DNA of 64,000 bases from Herbaspirillum sp. GW103 (GCF_000261365.1 NZ_AJVC01000004.1:930001-994000), one strand, 5' to 3'; numbered from the stretch's first letter, positions 36,253-45,437 are shown. The notes: generated from the sequence alone by a model not told the origin. Made by a program: numbers and translations.

Positions 36253-38022
36253 ATGAGCTATGCCCCACCCCTGCGCGACTTCGCCTTCGTCCTTGATGAA
36301 GTGCTGCAGGCTCCGCAGCTCTTGCGCGCCCTGCCGGCCCACGCCGAATTCGATGGCGAACTGATGATGCAGGTACTGGAAGAAGCCGGACGCTTTGCCG
36401 CCAATGTGGTGGCTCCCTTGAACGGTATTGGCGATCGGGAGGGTTGCCGTTTCGAGAATGGAGCGGTGACCACACCGCCCGGATTCGAGCGCGCCTATGC
36501 GCAATTCTGCGCGGGTGGCTGGCCGGCCCTGGCCTGTGCTCCGGAACATGGCGGCCAGGGCTTGCCGCATGTGCTGGATTGCGCCCTCCATGAAATGCTG
36601 AGCGCAGCCAATCATGGCTGGACCATGTATCCCGGCTTGCTGCATGGGGCCTATGCCTGCCTGGCGGCGCATGGCTCGCCTGCGTTGCAGGCACGCTATC
36701 TGGAGAAGATCGCCAGCGGCGAATGGCTGGCCACCATGTGCCTGACCGAAGCCCAGGCTGGCAGCGACCTGGGCCAATTGCGCACACGTGCCGTGCCGCA
36801 AGAAGATGGCAGCTATCGCCTCACCGGCGACAAGATTTTCATCTCGGGAGGCGAACACGACCTGACGCCCAACATCTTGCATCTGGTACTGGCCCGATTG
36901 CCGGATGCGCTGCCAGGCAGCAAGGGCCTGTCGCTGTTGCTGGCACCGCGTGTGCTGGACGATGGCCGGCGCAACGGCGTGCACTGTACCGGCATCGAAC
37001 ACAAGATGGGTATTCACGGTAGCGCCACCTGCAGCCTGCGCTTCGAGCAGGCGCAGGCATGGCTGGTCGGTGAGCCCGGACGCGGGCTGGCTGCGATGTT
37101 CGTGATGATGAATGCGGCGCGCCTGCATGTGGGCGCACAAGGGCTGGGTCTGGCCGAGGCAGCCTGGCAGCGCGCCAGCGCCTATGCGCGCGAGCGTCGC
37201 CAGTCGCGTACGCCGGGTTCTTCCGGCAATGATCTGATCGTGCGCCATCCCGCCGTGCAGAAGCTGCTGATGGAGCAGCGCTGCCGCATCGAAGGCGCGC
37301 GCATGCTGACCTGCTGGGCCGGGCTGCTGCTGGATCTGGCCGCACATGACTCCGATGCGGTGCAGCGTCGTCGTCATCACGAGCGACTGGAATTCATCAC
37401 GCCGGTCATCAAGGCTTTTCTCACCGATCAGGGATTCCAGTGCACCAGTCGCGCGCTGCAGGTCTTCGGGGGACATGGTTATGTGGTGGAGACCGGCATC
37501 GAACAGTTCATGCGCGATGCCCGCATCACCATGATCTATGAGGGGACCAACGAGATCCAGGCGATCGATTTCCTGATGCGCAAGGTGCTGGGTGATGAGG
37601 GCCGACGGCTGGATGATTTCCTCACGCTGGTGCGCGCGGACATCGACGATGGCAAGGTGCTGGGTGATCAGGCCGGATTGCTCGCAAGCGCTGTGGATAA
37701 ATTAACAGGATTCGCTACCCGTATCGCCTCGGCGGCAGTGCAATCGCCTTCCCTGCCCTATTACGTGGCCGATGAAATGCTGCGCCTGACCGGCCATGTG
37801 GCACTGGGCTGGATGTGGCTGCGCGCCGGGCGACGGGCGATATCGGCCATGGCGTCGGACCCGGCCTGGTACGGCGGCAAGCGGGATGCCGCGTGCTATC
37901 ATTTCGCCTTTGTGTTTGCGGAAGTCCACCAGTTGTCCAGCGTGATCGAAGGCTGCCTGGCGACCGGGCTGCCGCCTCTTCCCACCGACCTGGACCACCA
38001 TGCTGCCCAAGAAGCCGGCTGA
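36253..38022 (+). CDS. Acyl-CoA dehydrogenase, long (~590-residue) class
   Basis: 589-residue flavoprotein oxidising an acyl-CoA to the 2,3-enoyl-CoA. Central domain segment ATMCLTEAQAGSDLGQLRTR near residue 158-177 and KIFISGGEHDLT (FAD contacts); the FGGHGYVVETGIEQFMRDAR region near 405-424; the catalytic Glu in TMIYEGTNEIQAIDF near 428. The C-terminal extra domain is that of the ~590-residue (DmdC/FadE5-like) subclass. Start at ATG 36253, six bases after AAAGGA; ATG 36247 abuts it. In this cluster it would let saturated side chains (dihydro-coumarate or dihydro-ferulate CoA) enter the same route. The marR gene starts inside its last 23 bases. Confidence 0.88.
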   Translation: MSYAPPLRDFAFVLDEVLQAPQLLRALPAHAEFDGELMMQVLEEAGRFAANVVAPLNGIGDREGCRFENGAVTTPPGFERAYAQFCAGGWPALACAPEHGGQGLPHVLDCALHEMLSAANHGWTMYPGLLHGAYACLAAHGSPALQARYLEKIASGEWLATMCLTEAQAGSDLGQLRTRAVPQEDGSYRLTGDKIFISGGEHDLTPNILHLVLARLPDALPGSKGLSLLLAPRVLDDGRRNGVHCTGIEHKMGIHGSATCSLRFEQAQAWLVGEPGRGLAAMFVMMNAARLHVGAQGLGLAEAAWQRASAYARERRQSRTPGSSGNDLIVRHPAVQKLLMEQRCRIEGARMLTCWAGLLLDLAAHDSDAVQRRRHHERLEFITPVIKAFLTDQGFQCTSRALQVFGGHGYVVETGIEQFMRDARITMIYEGTNEIQAIDFLMRKVLGDEGRRLDDFLTLVRADIDDGKVLGDQAGLLASAVDKLTGFATRIASAAVQSPSLPYYVADEMLRLTGHVALGWMWLRAGRRAISAMASDPAWYGGKRDAACYHFAFVFAEVHQLSSVIEGCLATGLPPLPTDLDHHAAQEAG

Positions 38023-38485
38023 TTTCGATTCCGACGAAGATGCAGCGCCAAGCGCGCCGCTGGACCAGCAACTGCTGTTGAGCCTGGTCGGCTACAACTG
38101 CCGCCGTGCCTACATCACCATCATGCCGTTATTCGAAAAACGGATGGCCAAGTTCGCATTGCGGCCAGTGGATTTCACGGTGCTCAGCCTCTTGAAGGCC
38201 AATCCCGACATCAACCAGAAGCGCCTCTCCAAGGCCATCAACGTCTCCCCGCCCAATCTGGCGACCTTGCTGGACAAGCTGGAGCAGCGCGGGCTGGTGC
38301 TGCGCCAGCGCAATCCTCAGGATCGCCGTTCACAGGTACTGGCATTGACGCCGGCGGGCATGCGCATGTGTAGCAAGGCCGAGCAGACCGCCATCGAACT
38401 GGAACTCAAGGCCACCGAGATGTTGTCCGATGCCGAGCGCGCCCAGCTCATCGGCTTGCTGCAGAAGATGTTCCTGCCGCAATAA
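38000..38485 (+). CDS. MarR-family regulator of the side-chain degradation cluster
   Basis: 161 residues. HTH LSKAINVSPPNLATLLDKLE near 75-94 and wing NPQDRRSQVLALTPAGMRM near 101-119, with the conserved D-R-R. The gene overlaps the acyl-CoA dehydrogenase by 23 bases, so it is co-transcribed. By position it resembles CouR and HcaR, MarR repressors of hydroxycinnamate genes that release DNA on binding the hydroxycinnamoyl-CoA made by the ligase. The palindrome at 25935-25949 is its best candidate operator, giving negative autoregulation of the whole cluster. Confidence 0.85.
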   Translation: MLPKKPADFDSDEDAAPSAPLDQQLLLSLVGYNCRRAYITIMPLFEKRMAKFALRPVDFTVLSLLKANPDINQKRLSKAINVSPPNLATLLDKLEQRGLVLRQRNPQDRRSQVLALTPAGMRMCSKAEQTAIELELKATEMLSDAERAQLIGLLQKMFLPQ

Positions 38486-38506
38486 GCGGCCTTTTTCATC
38501 CCATTC

Positions 38507-38767
38507 TCAACGCAGGAAGACCAGCTCGGCATAGCTGGGGTTGGCGTGCGCGCGCTGGTATTGCTTGAAGTCTTCGATGACCTGTGCGCGGGTCAGTCCT
38601 TGCTGTGGTTGCTGATCGGCAGCCGCAGTACGCGTTTGTTGCGCCGGGATGCTGGTGGTCGAGGTGGGCCCGGCCTTGACCGGTTCGGCTGCATAGGCTG
38701 CCTGCACTGCGATGCTGGCCACCGAAAGCGTGGCGGCGAGGACGAGTTGGCGTGTGATCTTGTTCAT
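38507..38767 (-). CDS. Small exported DUF4148-type protein
   Basis: 86 residues, with a signal peptide ([19 protein letters not shown], cleavage before AEP) and a short mature part. The C-terminal segment [20 protein letters not shown], followed by SYAELVF, matches the DUF4148 pattern common and multicopy in Burkholderiales. Function unknown; probably periplasmic. Start at ATG 38765-38767. Convergent with the marR gene, 21 bases from its stop. Confidence 0.75.
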   Translation of the reverse strand: MNKITRQLVLAATLSVASIAVQAAYAAEPVKAGPTSTTSIPAQQTRTAAADQQPQQGLTRAQVIEDFKQYQRAHANPSYAELVFLR

Positions 38768-39054
38768 GTTCTGCTCCCTGGAATGCAAGCGGATGCTGCA
38801 CGGTGCGTATCGCTTATGAGTGCTTCATTCCCATGGAAGAATCTTATTATTTCCTTTCTTCAGGAAAAACCTGTGATCCGGTAATGCTCTGTTGCGGCTC
38901 CAGAAAGAATGCCGCCAGGCATCTTCTCCCTTTGCTGGCAGCTGGTATGACAAATGATGAGTTGCAAGGCTTTTACCTGCCTTCATTGGCTTTGCGTCAG
39001 GGTCAGCAGGCGTCAGAATCGCTAAATCTTATAAATAATTTTCAGGGAACAGGC

Positions 39055-40578
39055 ATGAAAATCGGTACCCGTCTTGGCGGCTCCTTCCTGCTCGTCACGC
39101 TGCTGGCGTGCGTGCTCATTGCAGCGTCCATCGTGACACTGACCCGGATCGGGCGTCAGTGGACCGGTTTTTACAGCACCGTACTCGGCAAGCAGGCTTA
39201 CGCTACCCAAGGCTACATCAAGGTGGGTGATGGCGTGCACAACTTCAAGGACTATGTAATACGCGGCAAGGACTATGACAAGCGCTTCCTGGCCGATATG
39301 GATGACATTGCGCGTCTGACCGGGGAGTATCGCAAGCTGGGGATTGCGCAGCCCAAGGAAGAGGAGCTGCTGGAGAAGATTGGCGCCGGAGAACGCCAGT
39401 ACCGCGAAGCACTGGCCAAGGCCCAGGCCATGAAAGCGTCCGGCGCGTCGGTAGCCGAAGTCGATGCCGCCATCAGTGGCGCGGACAAGGCACTGGGGGC
39501 GGGCTTTGCAGGCTTGTTGGCAATTGCGCGGGAAAACGCCAACAATACCGGCGAAGAAATCTCCGGTGCCATCCACGACGGTCAATCCATCGAGCTGGGG
39601 GTAGGTGCAATGGTGGTGGTGCTGGCGGCGCTGCTGGCCACCTTGGCCACGCGTTCCATCACACGGCCCATTGGCGAGGCGGTGACCATCGCCAAGACGG
39701 TTGCCGCAGGCGACCTGGGCAGCCGCATCGAGGTTACGCGCAAGGATGAGACCGGTGAACTGTTGCAGGCCCTCAAGGACATGAACGGCAGCCTGCAACG
39801 AGTAGTGGGTGGCGTGCGCATCGGCAGCGATACCATCGTCACGGCCTCTACCCAGATCGCCGGGGGCAATCTGGATCTGTCGGCCCGCACGGAACAGCAG
39901 GCCAGCTCGCTGGAAGAAACAGCTGCGGCCATGGAACAGATCACCTCCACCGTGCGCCGCAATGCCGATCATGCGCGCCAGGCCAATGCGATGGCGGGAT
40001 CGGTGTCTGAAGTCGCTTCGCGCAGCGGGCTGGTGGTGTCGGATGTGGTGAGCACCATGGACGAGATCCAGGGCTCGGCCCGTGAGATTGCCGAGATCAT
40101 CAGCGTGATCGATGGTATCGCGTTCCAGACCAATATCCTTGCCCTCAATGCGGCGGTGGAGGCGGCCCGGGCGGGCGAGCAGGGGCGCGGCTTTGCGGTG
40201 GTTGCCTCGGAAGTACGCAGCCTGGCACAGCGTTCGGCGACCGCGGCCAAGGAGATCAAGGACCTGATCGGCAACTCGGTGCAGAAGGTGGAAGCGGGCA
40301 GTCAACTGGTCAGGAATGCGGGTGCGACCATCGAGGAACTGGTGGTGAGCGTGCGCAGTGTGACGCAGATCATGAGCGAGATTTCCGCCGCCAGCGGCGA
40401 ACAGGAAGCCGGCATCGAACAGGTCAATCAGGCCATTGCACAGATGGATACGGTGACGCAGCAGAATGCGGCGCTGGTGGAAGAAGCAGCGGCAGCCACG
40501 GAGGCGCTCAAGGAACAGGCGCGCAGGCTGGCGGAGTCGGTGAGCGTGTTTCGGCTGGGGGTGGGGAAGATGGCTTGA
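39055..40578 (+). CDS. Methyl-accepting chemotaxis protein
   Basis: 507-residue transmembrane chemoreceptor. TM1 at residues ~10-30 ([20 protein letters not shown]), a periplasmic helical domain of about 150 residues (four-helix-bundle type, charged), TM2 near 181-200 ([20 protein letters not shown]), HAMP to about 255, then the signalling domain with the hairpin tip [20 protein letters not shown] near 352-371 and methylation-type Gln/Glu pairs. Start at ATG 39055; the open frame further upstream lacks a signal anchor. No pentapeptide CheR tether is seen at the end (GVGKMA). Its location after the aromatic cluster might mean it senses aromatic acids; this is only contextual. Confidence 0.92.
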   Translation: MKIGTRLGGSFLLVTLLACVLIAASIVTLTRIGRQWTGFYSTVLGKQAYATQGYIKVGDGVHNFKDYVIRGKDYDKRFLADMDDIARLTGEYRKLGIAQPKEEELLEKIGAGERQYREALAKAQAMKASGASVAEVDAAISGADKALGAGFAGLLAIARENANNTGEEISGAIHDGQSIELGVGAMVVVLAALLATLATRSITRPIGEAVTIAKTVAAGDLGSRIEVTRKDETGELLQALKDMNGSLQRVVGGVRIGSDTIVTASTQIAGGNLDLSARTEQQASSLEETAAAMEQITSTVRRNADHARQANAMAGSVSEVASRSGLVVSDVVSTMDEIQGSAREIAEIISVIDGIAFQTNILALNAAVEAARAGEQGRGFAVVASEVRSLAQRSATAAKEIKDLIGNSVQKVEAGSQLVRNAGATIEELVVSVRSVTQIMSEISAASGEQEAGIEQVNQAIAQMDTVTQQNAALVEEAAAATEALKEQARRLAESVSVFRLGVGKMA

Positions 40579-41233
40579 AGAGAGAACGATGCGCCGTGCA
40601 ACTAACGCTGGGCAATCTGGCGCGGCGCATCTGCTCCGGCGCGTTCAGCAGATAGCCGGGCACATTCCACTGTCCGACTTTCATGTCCGCCGTTGCTGCA
40701 TAGGCGTTGCCACCCGCCAGCATGGAAGAACTCATGAAGTTGACGAGTTGGCGTCGTTGCAGGAGGTCACCAAAAAGACCCGCTCCTGTCAGATAAGTGT
40801 AGACGGCATCGAGCAAAAAGGTGATGCCCCAGTTGATGCGATCCGCTCCCATGAAGCCAAACGCATTTCCGCCGATGTCGGTTCCCAATTTGCTGTTGTC
40901 ACCAATCTCTGCAAAGGGTGTTCCCACACCCTGCATGTAGGATTTAAAGAATCCGTTTTTTGGCTCATCGAGATAGGCATCGTATAGTCGCGCGACATTG
41001 CTATGCTTGTTCCGCTGCCGCTGTGTCGCCGTCTGTTTTTCCTCTACCCACTTGTCATTGTTGCCGGTTCCATCAAAGAACATGCCGACGAAGATCTGCC
41101 CCTTGCATTCAGTACTTCCCCGAGACCGCAGACAAGCCAGCGCCTTGGCACGCTGCGCGGCCTCCTTGGCAGAAAATTTTCGATGCCCATTGCTTGGTAC
41201 CGGACGCCCCGTGTAAAGCATACTCATGCTCAT
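40508..41233 (-). pseudogene. Truncated DUF2235/Tle1-like T6SS effector gene
   Basis: The N-terminal start of a DUF2235 (Tle1-like) protein: GQIFVGMFFDGTGNNDKW near residues 45-62 and NVARLYDAYLDEPKNGFFKS near 79-98, the same opening as the full-length gene at 43197 (IHVGFFFDGFGRN, then a YSNICRLWEAH-type helix). Only about 240 residues remain instead of ~750. The lipase core (nucleophile elbow, His region) is absent, and the last ~25 codons run antisense over the chemoreceptor's 3' end, so the native 3' part has been lost. The break lies near 40580-40650. Start is one of ATG 41233, 41227 or 41221. I read it as a decayed effector at the island edge. Confidence 0.7.
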
Positions 41234-41243
41234 ACTCCCGCAA

Positions 41244-41735
41244 CTAGTTTGATCCTGGCTTCAATTCAGCCTCTGGTCCTTTCAACGGATAGTCAGGGTG
41301 CCAGAGCGCGAGGTTCGTAGCGAATACTTTCACCTGCCCATCCCGCAAGAAATGTACCGAGAGGTGACCCGCCTGTTCCGATGTATATTGCGGCACAGGC
41401 ACTGACCAGGAACGCTCAACCGGCTCCCCCGCACCATTCACGGTGCGGACATTGACGTTCGCCATCAGTCCCGCACGCCAGTTCTTTGGGACACTGATAC
41501 AGCAGATATAGCCTCCGCCACCCTGTCCGGCTGCGATGTAGCCACCCGCAGCGCGCTTTCCCGGTATGACGGTGACATCAAAGTCCGATATACCAAAGGC
41601 AGTATGGTTATAGCCGACCAGTTCCATCCCCAGCTCGGGCGCTTCCTTCTCTTCACATCCGCCCAACATGATGAGTAGAGACAGCAGCAACATGTGGAGC
41701 AGGGACTTTCCGGACATCTTGATGATGTATTCCAT
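41244..41735 (-). CDS. DUF3304-type lipoprotein, probable T6SS immunity protein
   Basis: 163 residues. Lipoprotein signal with lipobox IMLGGC (Cys near residue 27); ATG 41717 (MSGKSLLH) is an alternative start. The mature part carries the DUF3304 pattern: GMELVGYNHTAFGISDF, then Gly-rich AAGQGGGGYICCISVPKNW with a double Cys. Proteins of this type sit beside Tle-type phospholipase effectors and are candidate periplasmic immunity proteins. It lies 10 bases upstream (gene order) of the truncated effector gene, so it may now protect against an effector the strain no longer makes. Confidence 0.75.
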   Translation of the reverse strand: MEYIIKMSGKSLLHMLLLSLLIMLGGCEEKEAPELGMELVGYNHTAFGISDFDVTVIPGKRAAGGYIAAGQGGGGYICCISVPKNWRAGLMANVNVRTVNGAGEPVERSWSVPVPQYTSEQAGHLSVHFLRDGQVKVFATNLALWHPDYPLKGPEAELKPGSN

Positions 41736-41809
41736 GGATATATTTCAAAGTAACGAAAACTCTATCGGACGATACGAGGCTCTATGCTCTGGCAGCGTTC
41801 ATCGAAGGG

Positions 41810-42259
41810 CTAACGACTGCTGCCATTGACCGCGTTCTCCCACAACGGCTGCCCGCTATCGTACACACGTTGCGGAAGGCCGATGAGGGCATCACTGAAT
41901 TGGTCCGAAGAAGCCGGCGGATGCGCCATCACCTGCTTGAACTCGGGCTGCTCGAGACCCTTGCCCGAGGTGTACAAGGCCAGCAGCACGTAGGCGGTCT
42001 GACGATCGATATCCTTCAGGCCTGCGGAAACCGCCCGCTTCTGGTACTGCGCGACGAAGCGCTCCAGTTTTTGTGGTTCAACCAGGGCCGTTTCGTCGGG
42101 AATCACGAACTTGAGATGCGCCACCAGGGCCTTCAGATCATCATTCGTCTGGGCATGCGCGCGTGGACAAGACATGGCCAGCAGCACCACCATTCCCAGT
42201 ACCAATACCAGTACCCATTGCGGAAAAATAATTTTTTTCTGCCAGTGTTCATGCGACAT
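41810..42259 (-). CDS. Exported stand-alone copy of the DUF4123 C-terminal domain
   Basis: 149 residues. Residues ~1-38 form a signal peptide (FPQWVLVLVLGMVVLLAMSC, then likely cleavage at AHA-QT). The remaining ~110 residues align with the C-terminal third of the neighbouring DUF4123 protein: LKALVAHLKFVIPDET versus LDALLTHLRFVIPDET, and DIDRQTAYVLLALYTSG versus DIDRQTQYVLLALYTSG. Start at ATG 42257-42259, preceded by GGGAGAA, and overlapping the upstream gene by 11 bases. The adaptor's tail domain has therefore been duplicated and sent to the periplasm. Function unknown; it may bind the effector or act as a competitor or immunity factor. Confidence 0.75.
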   Translation of the reverse strand: MSHEHWQKKIIFPQWVLVLVLGMVVLLAMSCPRAHAQTNDDLKALVAHLKFVIPDETALVEPQKLERFVAQYQKRAVSAGLKDIDRQTAYVLLALYTSGKGLEQPEFKQVMAHPPASSDQFSDALIGLPQRVYDSGQPLWENAVNGSSR

Positions 42260-43178
42260 GCTCGTTCTCCCAAAGAGGTGGCCCTGCTTCCCAGACTTCA
42301 CCAGGCATTTCCTGCAGGGCATCGAAATAGGCTGCCAGTGAATCAGGCGGATCCTGCATCAAGGCCTTGACCGCAAGATGCTCAACACCAATGCCGCTGG
42401 TGTAGAGTGCCAGCAACACGTACTGCGTCTGCCGATCGATATCATCCACGCCAGCGTCGCGCGCACGCTGCTGATAGGTGGCGACGAATTCCACCAACGT
42501 GCGTGTGGGCAAGGCATTCGTCTCATCAGGGATCACGAAGCGCAAATGCGTGAGCAGGGCATCGAGATCCCCGGCGTCCACCAGAAGACCGAACTGACGG
42601 TCATCCAGCCTCACCAACGGTACATCCAACGGCAAAGCTTGGCTGGGCGGATGGATCTGCGCGCTTTGGTAGAGCGTCCGTGCTTCGCCGAAACGGTCCA
42701 CGAAAGCCAGGCTGAGCATGCCGCCCGTGAATAGCGCCAGTTGATCCTTGGACAAAGCCTGTATCCAGATCGGCAGGATGCGCGTGTCATACCAGCGCAT
42801 CATCATGACTTGCCCATCGCTGAGACTCACGTGGTGGAAGTTGCGCAGATGTGCTGCAAAGTCATGCAGGCCGAGCGAGCTCTCATACCAGCTCAGGCAA
42901 GGCGCGCCAAAGCCGAGCTGAGAGATCCAGCGCACGAGCCTCAATGCACGCTGCTCATCCAGTCCCGAGAGGGGAAGCAGAAGAGGCGCAATTTCAGGCA
43001 AGGCTTCTTCGCGCTTTCCCTCGAACAGCGAGGTATAAGGAACGTGCATGGACTGCAGCTTGAGATGGCTCGCCTCGGCCTGCGCCGTATCGAGCAGAAG
43101 GAAGGCTTGGTGGCCGCGTTCACGACATGCCTGCGCCCAATGCAACAGCGCCAACGGATCGTCATGCACATCACTCAT
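42249..43178 (-). CDS. DUF4123-domain T6SS effector adaptor
   Basis: 309 residues. Residues ~20-145 carry the DUF4123 fold (QAFLLLDTAQAE, PEIAPLLLPL, then FHHVSLSDGQVMMMRWYDTR with the conserved R-x-Y/W-D), and ~200-309 a helical tail (HLRFVIPDETNALPTRTLVE). DUF4123 (TEC/Tap) proteins load a specific effector onto VgrG. It follows the Tle1-like gene by 18 bases on the same strand, the expected pairing. A homologue at 47073 follows vgrG directly, so the island has two adaptors. Confidence 0.85.
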   Translation of the reverse strand: MSDVHDDPLALLHWAQACRERGHQAFLLLDTAQAEASHLKLQSMHVPYTSLFEGKREEALPEIAPLLLPLSGLDEQRALRLVRWISQLGFGAPCLSWYESSLGLHDFAAHLRNFHHVSLSDGQVMMMRWYDTRILPIWIQALSKDQLALFTGGMLSLAFVDRFGEARTLYQSAQIHPPSQALPLDVPLVRLDDRQFGLLVDAGDLDALLTHLRFVIPDETNALPTRTLVEFVATYQQRARDAGVDDIDRQTQYVLLALYTSGIGVEHLAVKALMQDPPDSLAAYFDALQEMPGEVWEAGPPLWENEHVA

Positions 43179-43196
43179 GGCATCAGTCCCGGTGTT

Positions 43197-45437
43197 CTAG
43201 TTCGGGAGAACAAGCGCATTGCCCTGCAACCGCCGCACCGCTGCGGCATTCATGTCGTCGCTCTTCCTGGTCTCCTCTTCCTTCTTGGCATCGGTCTTGC
43301 CGAAGGTATCGATGGCGCGTGTCTGGAAATACAAGGTGGCAGAGAGAACATGGTCGTGCCAGCTGGTGAGCATGGTGTCATGCACCAGCAGATCGAACAG
43401 GGCCATCACTTTGTCCGGCAGCGGGTTCTTGCCATTGGTGGCATTGATCCAGGCATCGGCCAGCGTGAGCTCCCCGGGCGACATCAAAGGACGTGCCGGT
43501 TTGTAGGTCGGTTTCTGGCCCGAGGGGTCCACGAAAATGGCCGCATGCTCGTCAACGTACTTCTGCCATTTCATCTTGCGTCGGGGTTCGTCGTCCTGCT
43601 GTTTCTGATAGCGGGCCCGCTGCGCAATGACCTCCTGAGCTTCCTTGTCCAGGCGCTCCCATACGCTGACAAAGGGACGGTGCACTTCCAGGATGGTGTC
43701 TGGCATGTTGCGGGTTTCATCATCCTGAGCCGCGAACAACTCGGCCATCGCCCGGCCATAGCCTTCGCGGTCGGTCGATGCCGTGCGGCGCGCCTCTGCG
43801 AACGCCTTCTCCGCACGCTCACGCCGTTCGCGCCGTTGATCCTGGGCGGCGCGCACCGCGTCTGCATGGGTGGTCACGGATTCGCGAAATTCCTTTGACT
43901 GGTAGCGTACGGCCAGCCAGGAAATGAAGACGCTCATGTGCTTGAGAAAATCCAGGCCTGGCGCGCGCGGGACGACGGCGCGATAGGCGTTGACCAGTTC
44001 CATCATGCGGTAGCTGGATTTGTCGTCGACGATGGGGGCCGCCAGGGAGAACTTTTGAAATGTCTCAGTCTTGTAAATCGCAAGATCCTCCATGCGGTCC
44101 ATCATGACGCCCGAAATCAGCGCCTCATGGAGCATGTCCCGCAGAGGAACTCGTTGCAATTCCCCACGGAAGTTGAGCGTTCCATCCGGGGAACCACCTG
44201 TGACGTCTTCGCTGGTACCCGGATAAAGATATTGTTCTCCGCGAGTTTTTTCCAAGCTGTCGAGGCGTTGATAGAAACGTAGTTCATGAGCCGCCGCGAA
44301 ATGTACGCAACGCTGTACAGCCGGCGGTATTGCCAAAGCACGATCGCCGTAGTTTTGCTTGATCACACCGACCAGAGGCAGAAAACCGATGAGCTTGTTT
44401 TCCTCCATGATCGAAGCGACACTATCCAGCAACCCGACGAACTTGATTTCGATCAGGCTACCGTCGATGGCCAAGTCCTGCTCATTGGCGCGCTTGTAGA
44501 TACGAGCGAGTTCATTGACGAATGTTCGCGCGATGACACATCCCCGGTCGGCACCAAAGACACTGACCTGCATGCGCTGAACCTTGGGAATCTTGCCCTT
44601 GGCATCCGCGTAGGCGGCCTTGAACTGGTCCAAGGCCGCACTGAGCCTCACGTCAACGCCGGTTCCAAAGAGACTGGCACTGGCGGCACTGTCGCGGACC
44701 ATGGGAATGGAATCGGCCACCACATCGGCCATCAATACCTTGGCGGCAGACCAACTGGCTTTCAAGGGATTTTTCTTGAGGTCATACAGGAAACCTCGCA
44801 ATGATGCCTTGCCACGCATGACCCAACGATCACCGCTGGCCATGGTCAGCATTCGCCGCGCATTACCGGGCAAGGCCTTGGTTTCCTTGATTACGTCCTT
44901 GTAAGCCTTGACCACTGGACGGAAAGACATCTCAGTCAACGAGTCCTTCAATACCTTGCCGCCCAGCTTCATCGGATCAGTAACACCAGTTACTGTCTTT
45001 ACGGACTTTTCCACACGATCGTAGCCTGCAATCTTGCTCGCCGCAGACAGGGCGACGCCCCCGGCATTCTTCGCAATCTTGGTAGCGGCGCGGACAAGAT
45101 CACGATTAGCTGCGTCCTTATTGAGAGGCGTCCCTAATCCTGAGTAATAGAAGCTATACCAGAACTGATTGTCTGGCCGACGAACATCTTCGTTATCTCT
45201 GTGCGCTTCCCACAGACGGCAGATATTCGAATAACGGGATGTCTGTGGATCATCCATATCTCGATTTCTGCCGAAGCCATCAAAAAAGAATCCGACGTGT
45301 ATATCAGCTTGGCAAGCAAGTTTCTCTGCCTCTTTCTGCTTGGCCCTCGCGCCTGCCATCTTTATAGCAAGGTCCGGCGGGGAACGATCTTCCTGAGCTA
45401 TTCTGGAAGGATCTCTTTCTCCGGTAGTACGAGTCAT
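43197..45437 (-). CDS. Tle1-like DUF2235 T6SS effector with altered nucleophile motif
   Basis: 746 residues. The N-terminal DUF2235 opening IHVGFFFDGFGRNRD is near residue 47 and the SFYYSGLGTPLNKDA turn near 91. At the lipase nucleophile elbow the chain reads QVSVFGADRGCVIARTFV (residues ~299-316), with GAC (Asp) where Tle1 enzymes have Ser in G-x-S-x-G. Other parts of the active site look retained: IKFVGLLDSVASIMEE near 344 and VQRCVHFAAAHELRFYQRL near 378. An insert of ~150 residues (90-250) is rich in Lys/Ala/Val and may insert in membranes. The C-terminal region is long, helical and charged. Flanked by DUF3304 lipoproteins and a DUF4123 adaptor, so an effector role is likely, but phospholipase activity is doubtful. 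Confidence 0.82.
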   Translation of the reverse strand: MTRTTGERDPSRIAQEDRSPPDLAIKMAGARAKQKEAEKLACQADIHVGFFFDGFGRNRDMDDPQTSRYSNICRLWEAHRDNEDVRRPDNQFWYSFYYSGLGTPLNKDAANRDLVRAATKIAKNAGGVALSAASKIAGYDRVEKSVKTVTGVTDPMKLGGKVLKDSLTEMSFRPVVKAYKDVIKETKALPGNARRMLTMASGDRWVMRGKASLRGFLYDLKKNPLKASWSAAKVLMADVVADSIPMVRDSAASASLFGTGVDVRLSAALDQFKAAYADAKGKIPKVQRMQVSVFGADRGCVIARTFVNELARIYKRANEQDLAIDGSLIEIKFVGLLDSVASIMEENKLIGFLPLVGVIKQNYGDRALAIPPAVQRCVHFAAAHELRFYQRLDSLEKTRGEQYLYPGTSEDVTGGSPDGTLNFRGELQRVPLRDMLHEALISGVMMDRMEDLAIYKTETFQKFSLAAPIVDDKSSYRMMELVNAYRAVVPRAPGLDFLKHMSVFISWLAVRYQSKEFRESVTTHADAVRAAQDQRRERRERAEKAFAEARRTASTDREGYGRAMAELFAAQDDETRNMPDTILEVHRPFVSVWERLDKEAQEVIAQRARYQKQQDDEPRRKMKWQKYVDEHAAIFVDPSGQKPTYKPARPLMSPGELTLADAWINATNGKNPLPDKVMALFDLLVHDTMLTSWHDHVLSATLYFQTRAIDTFGKTDAKKEEETRKSDDMNAAAVRRLQGNALVLPN

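Noticed and set aside
38803-39054. Upstream N-terminal extension of the chemoreceptor frame
   Set aside because: The extension is not hydrophobic and would bury TM1 more than 80 residues in. ATG 39055 starts right before TM1, as usual.
42165-42185. Lipobox in the exported DUF4123-tail protein (LAMSC)
   Set aside because: Positions before the Cys do not fit the L-[AS]-[GA]-C pattern, while AHA-Q a few residues on is a good signal peptidase I site.
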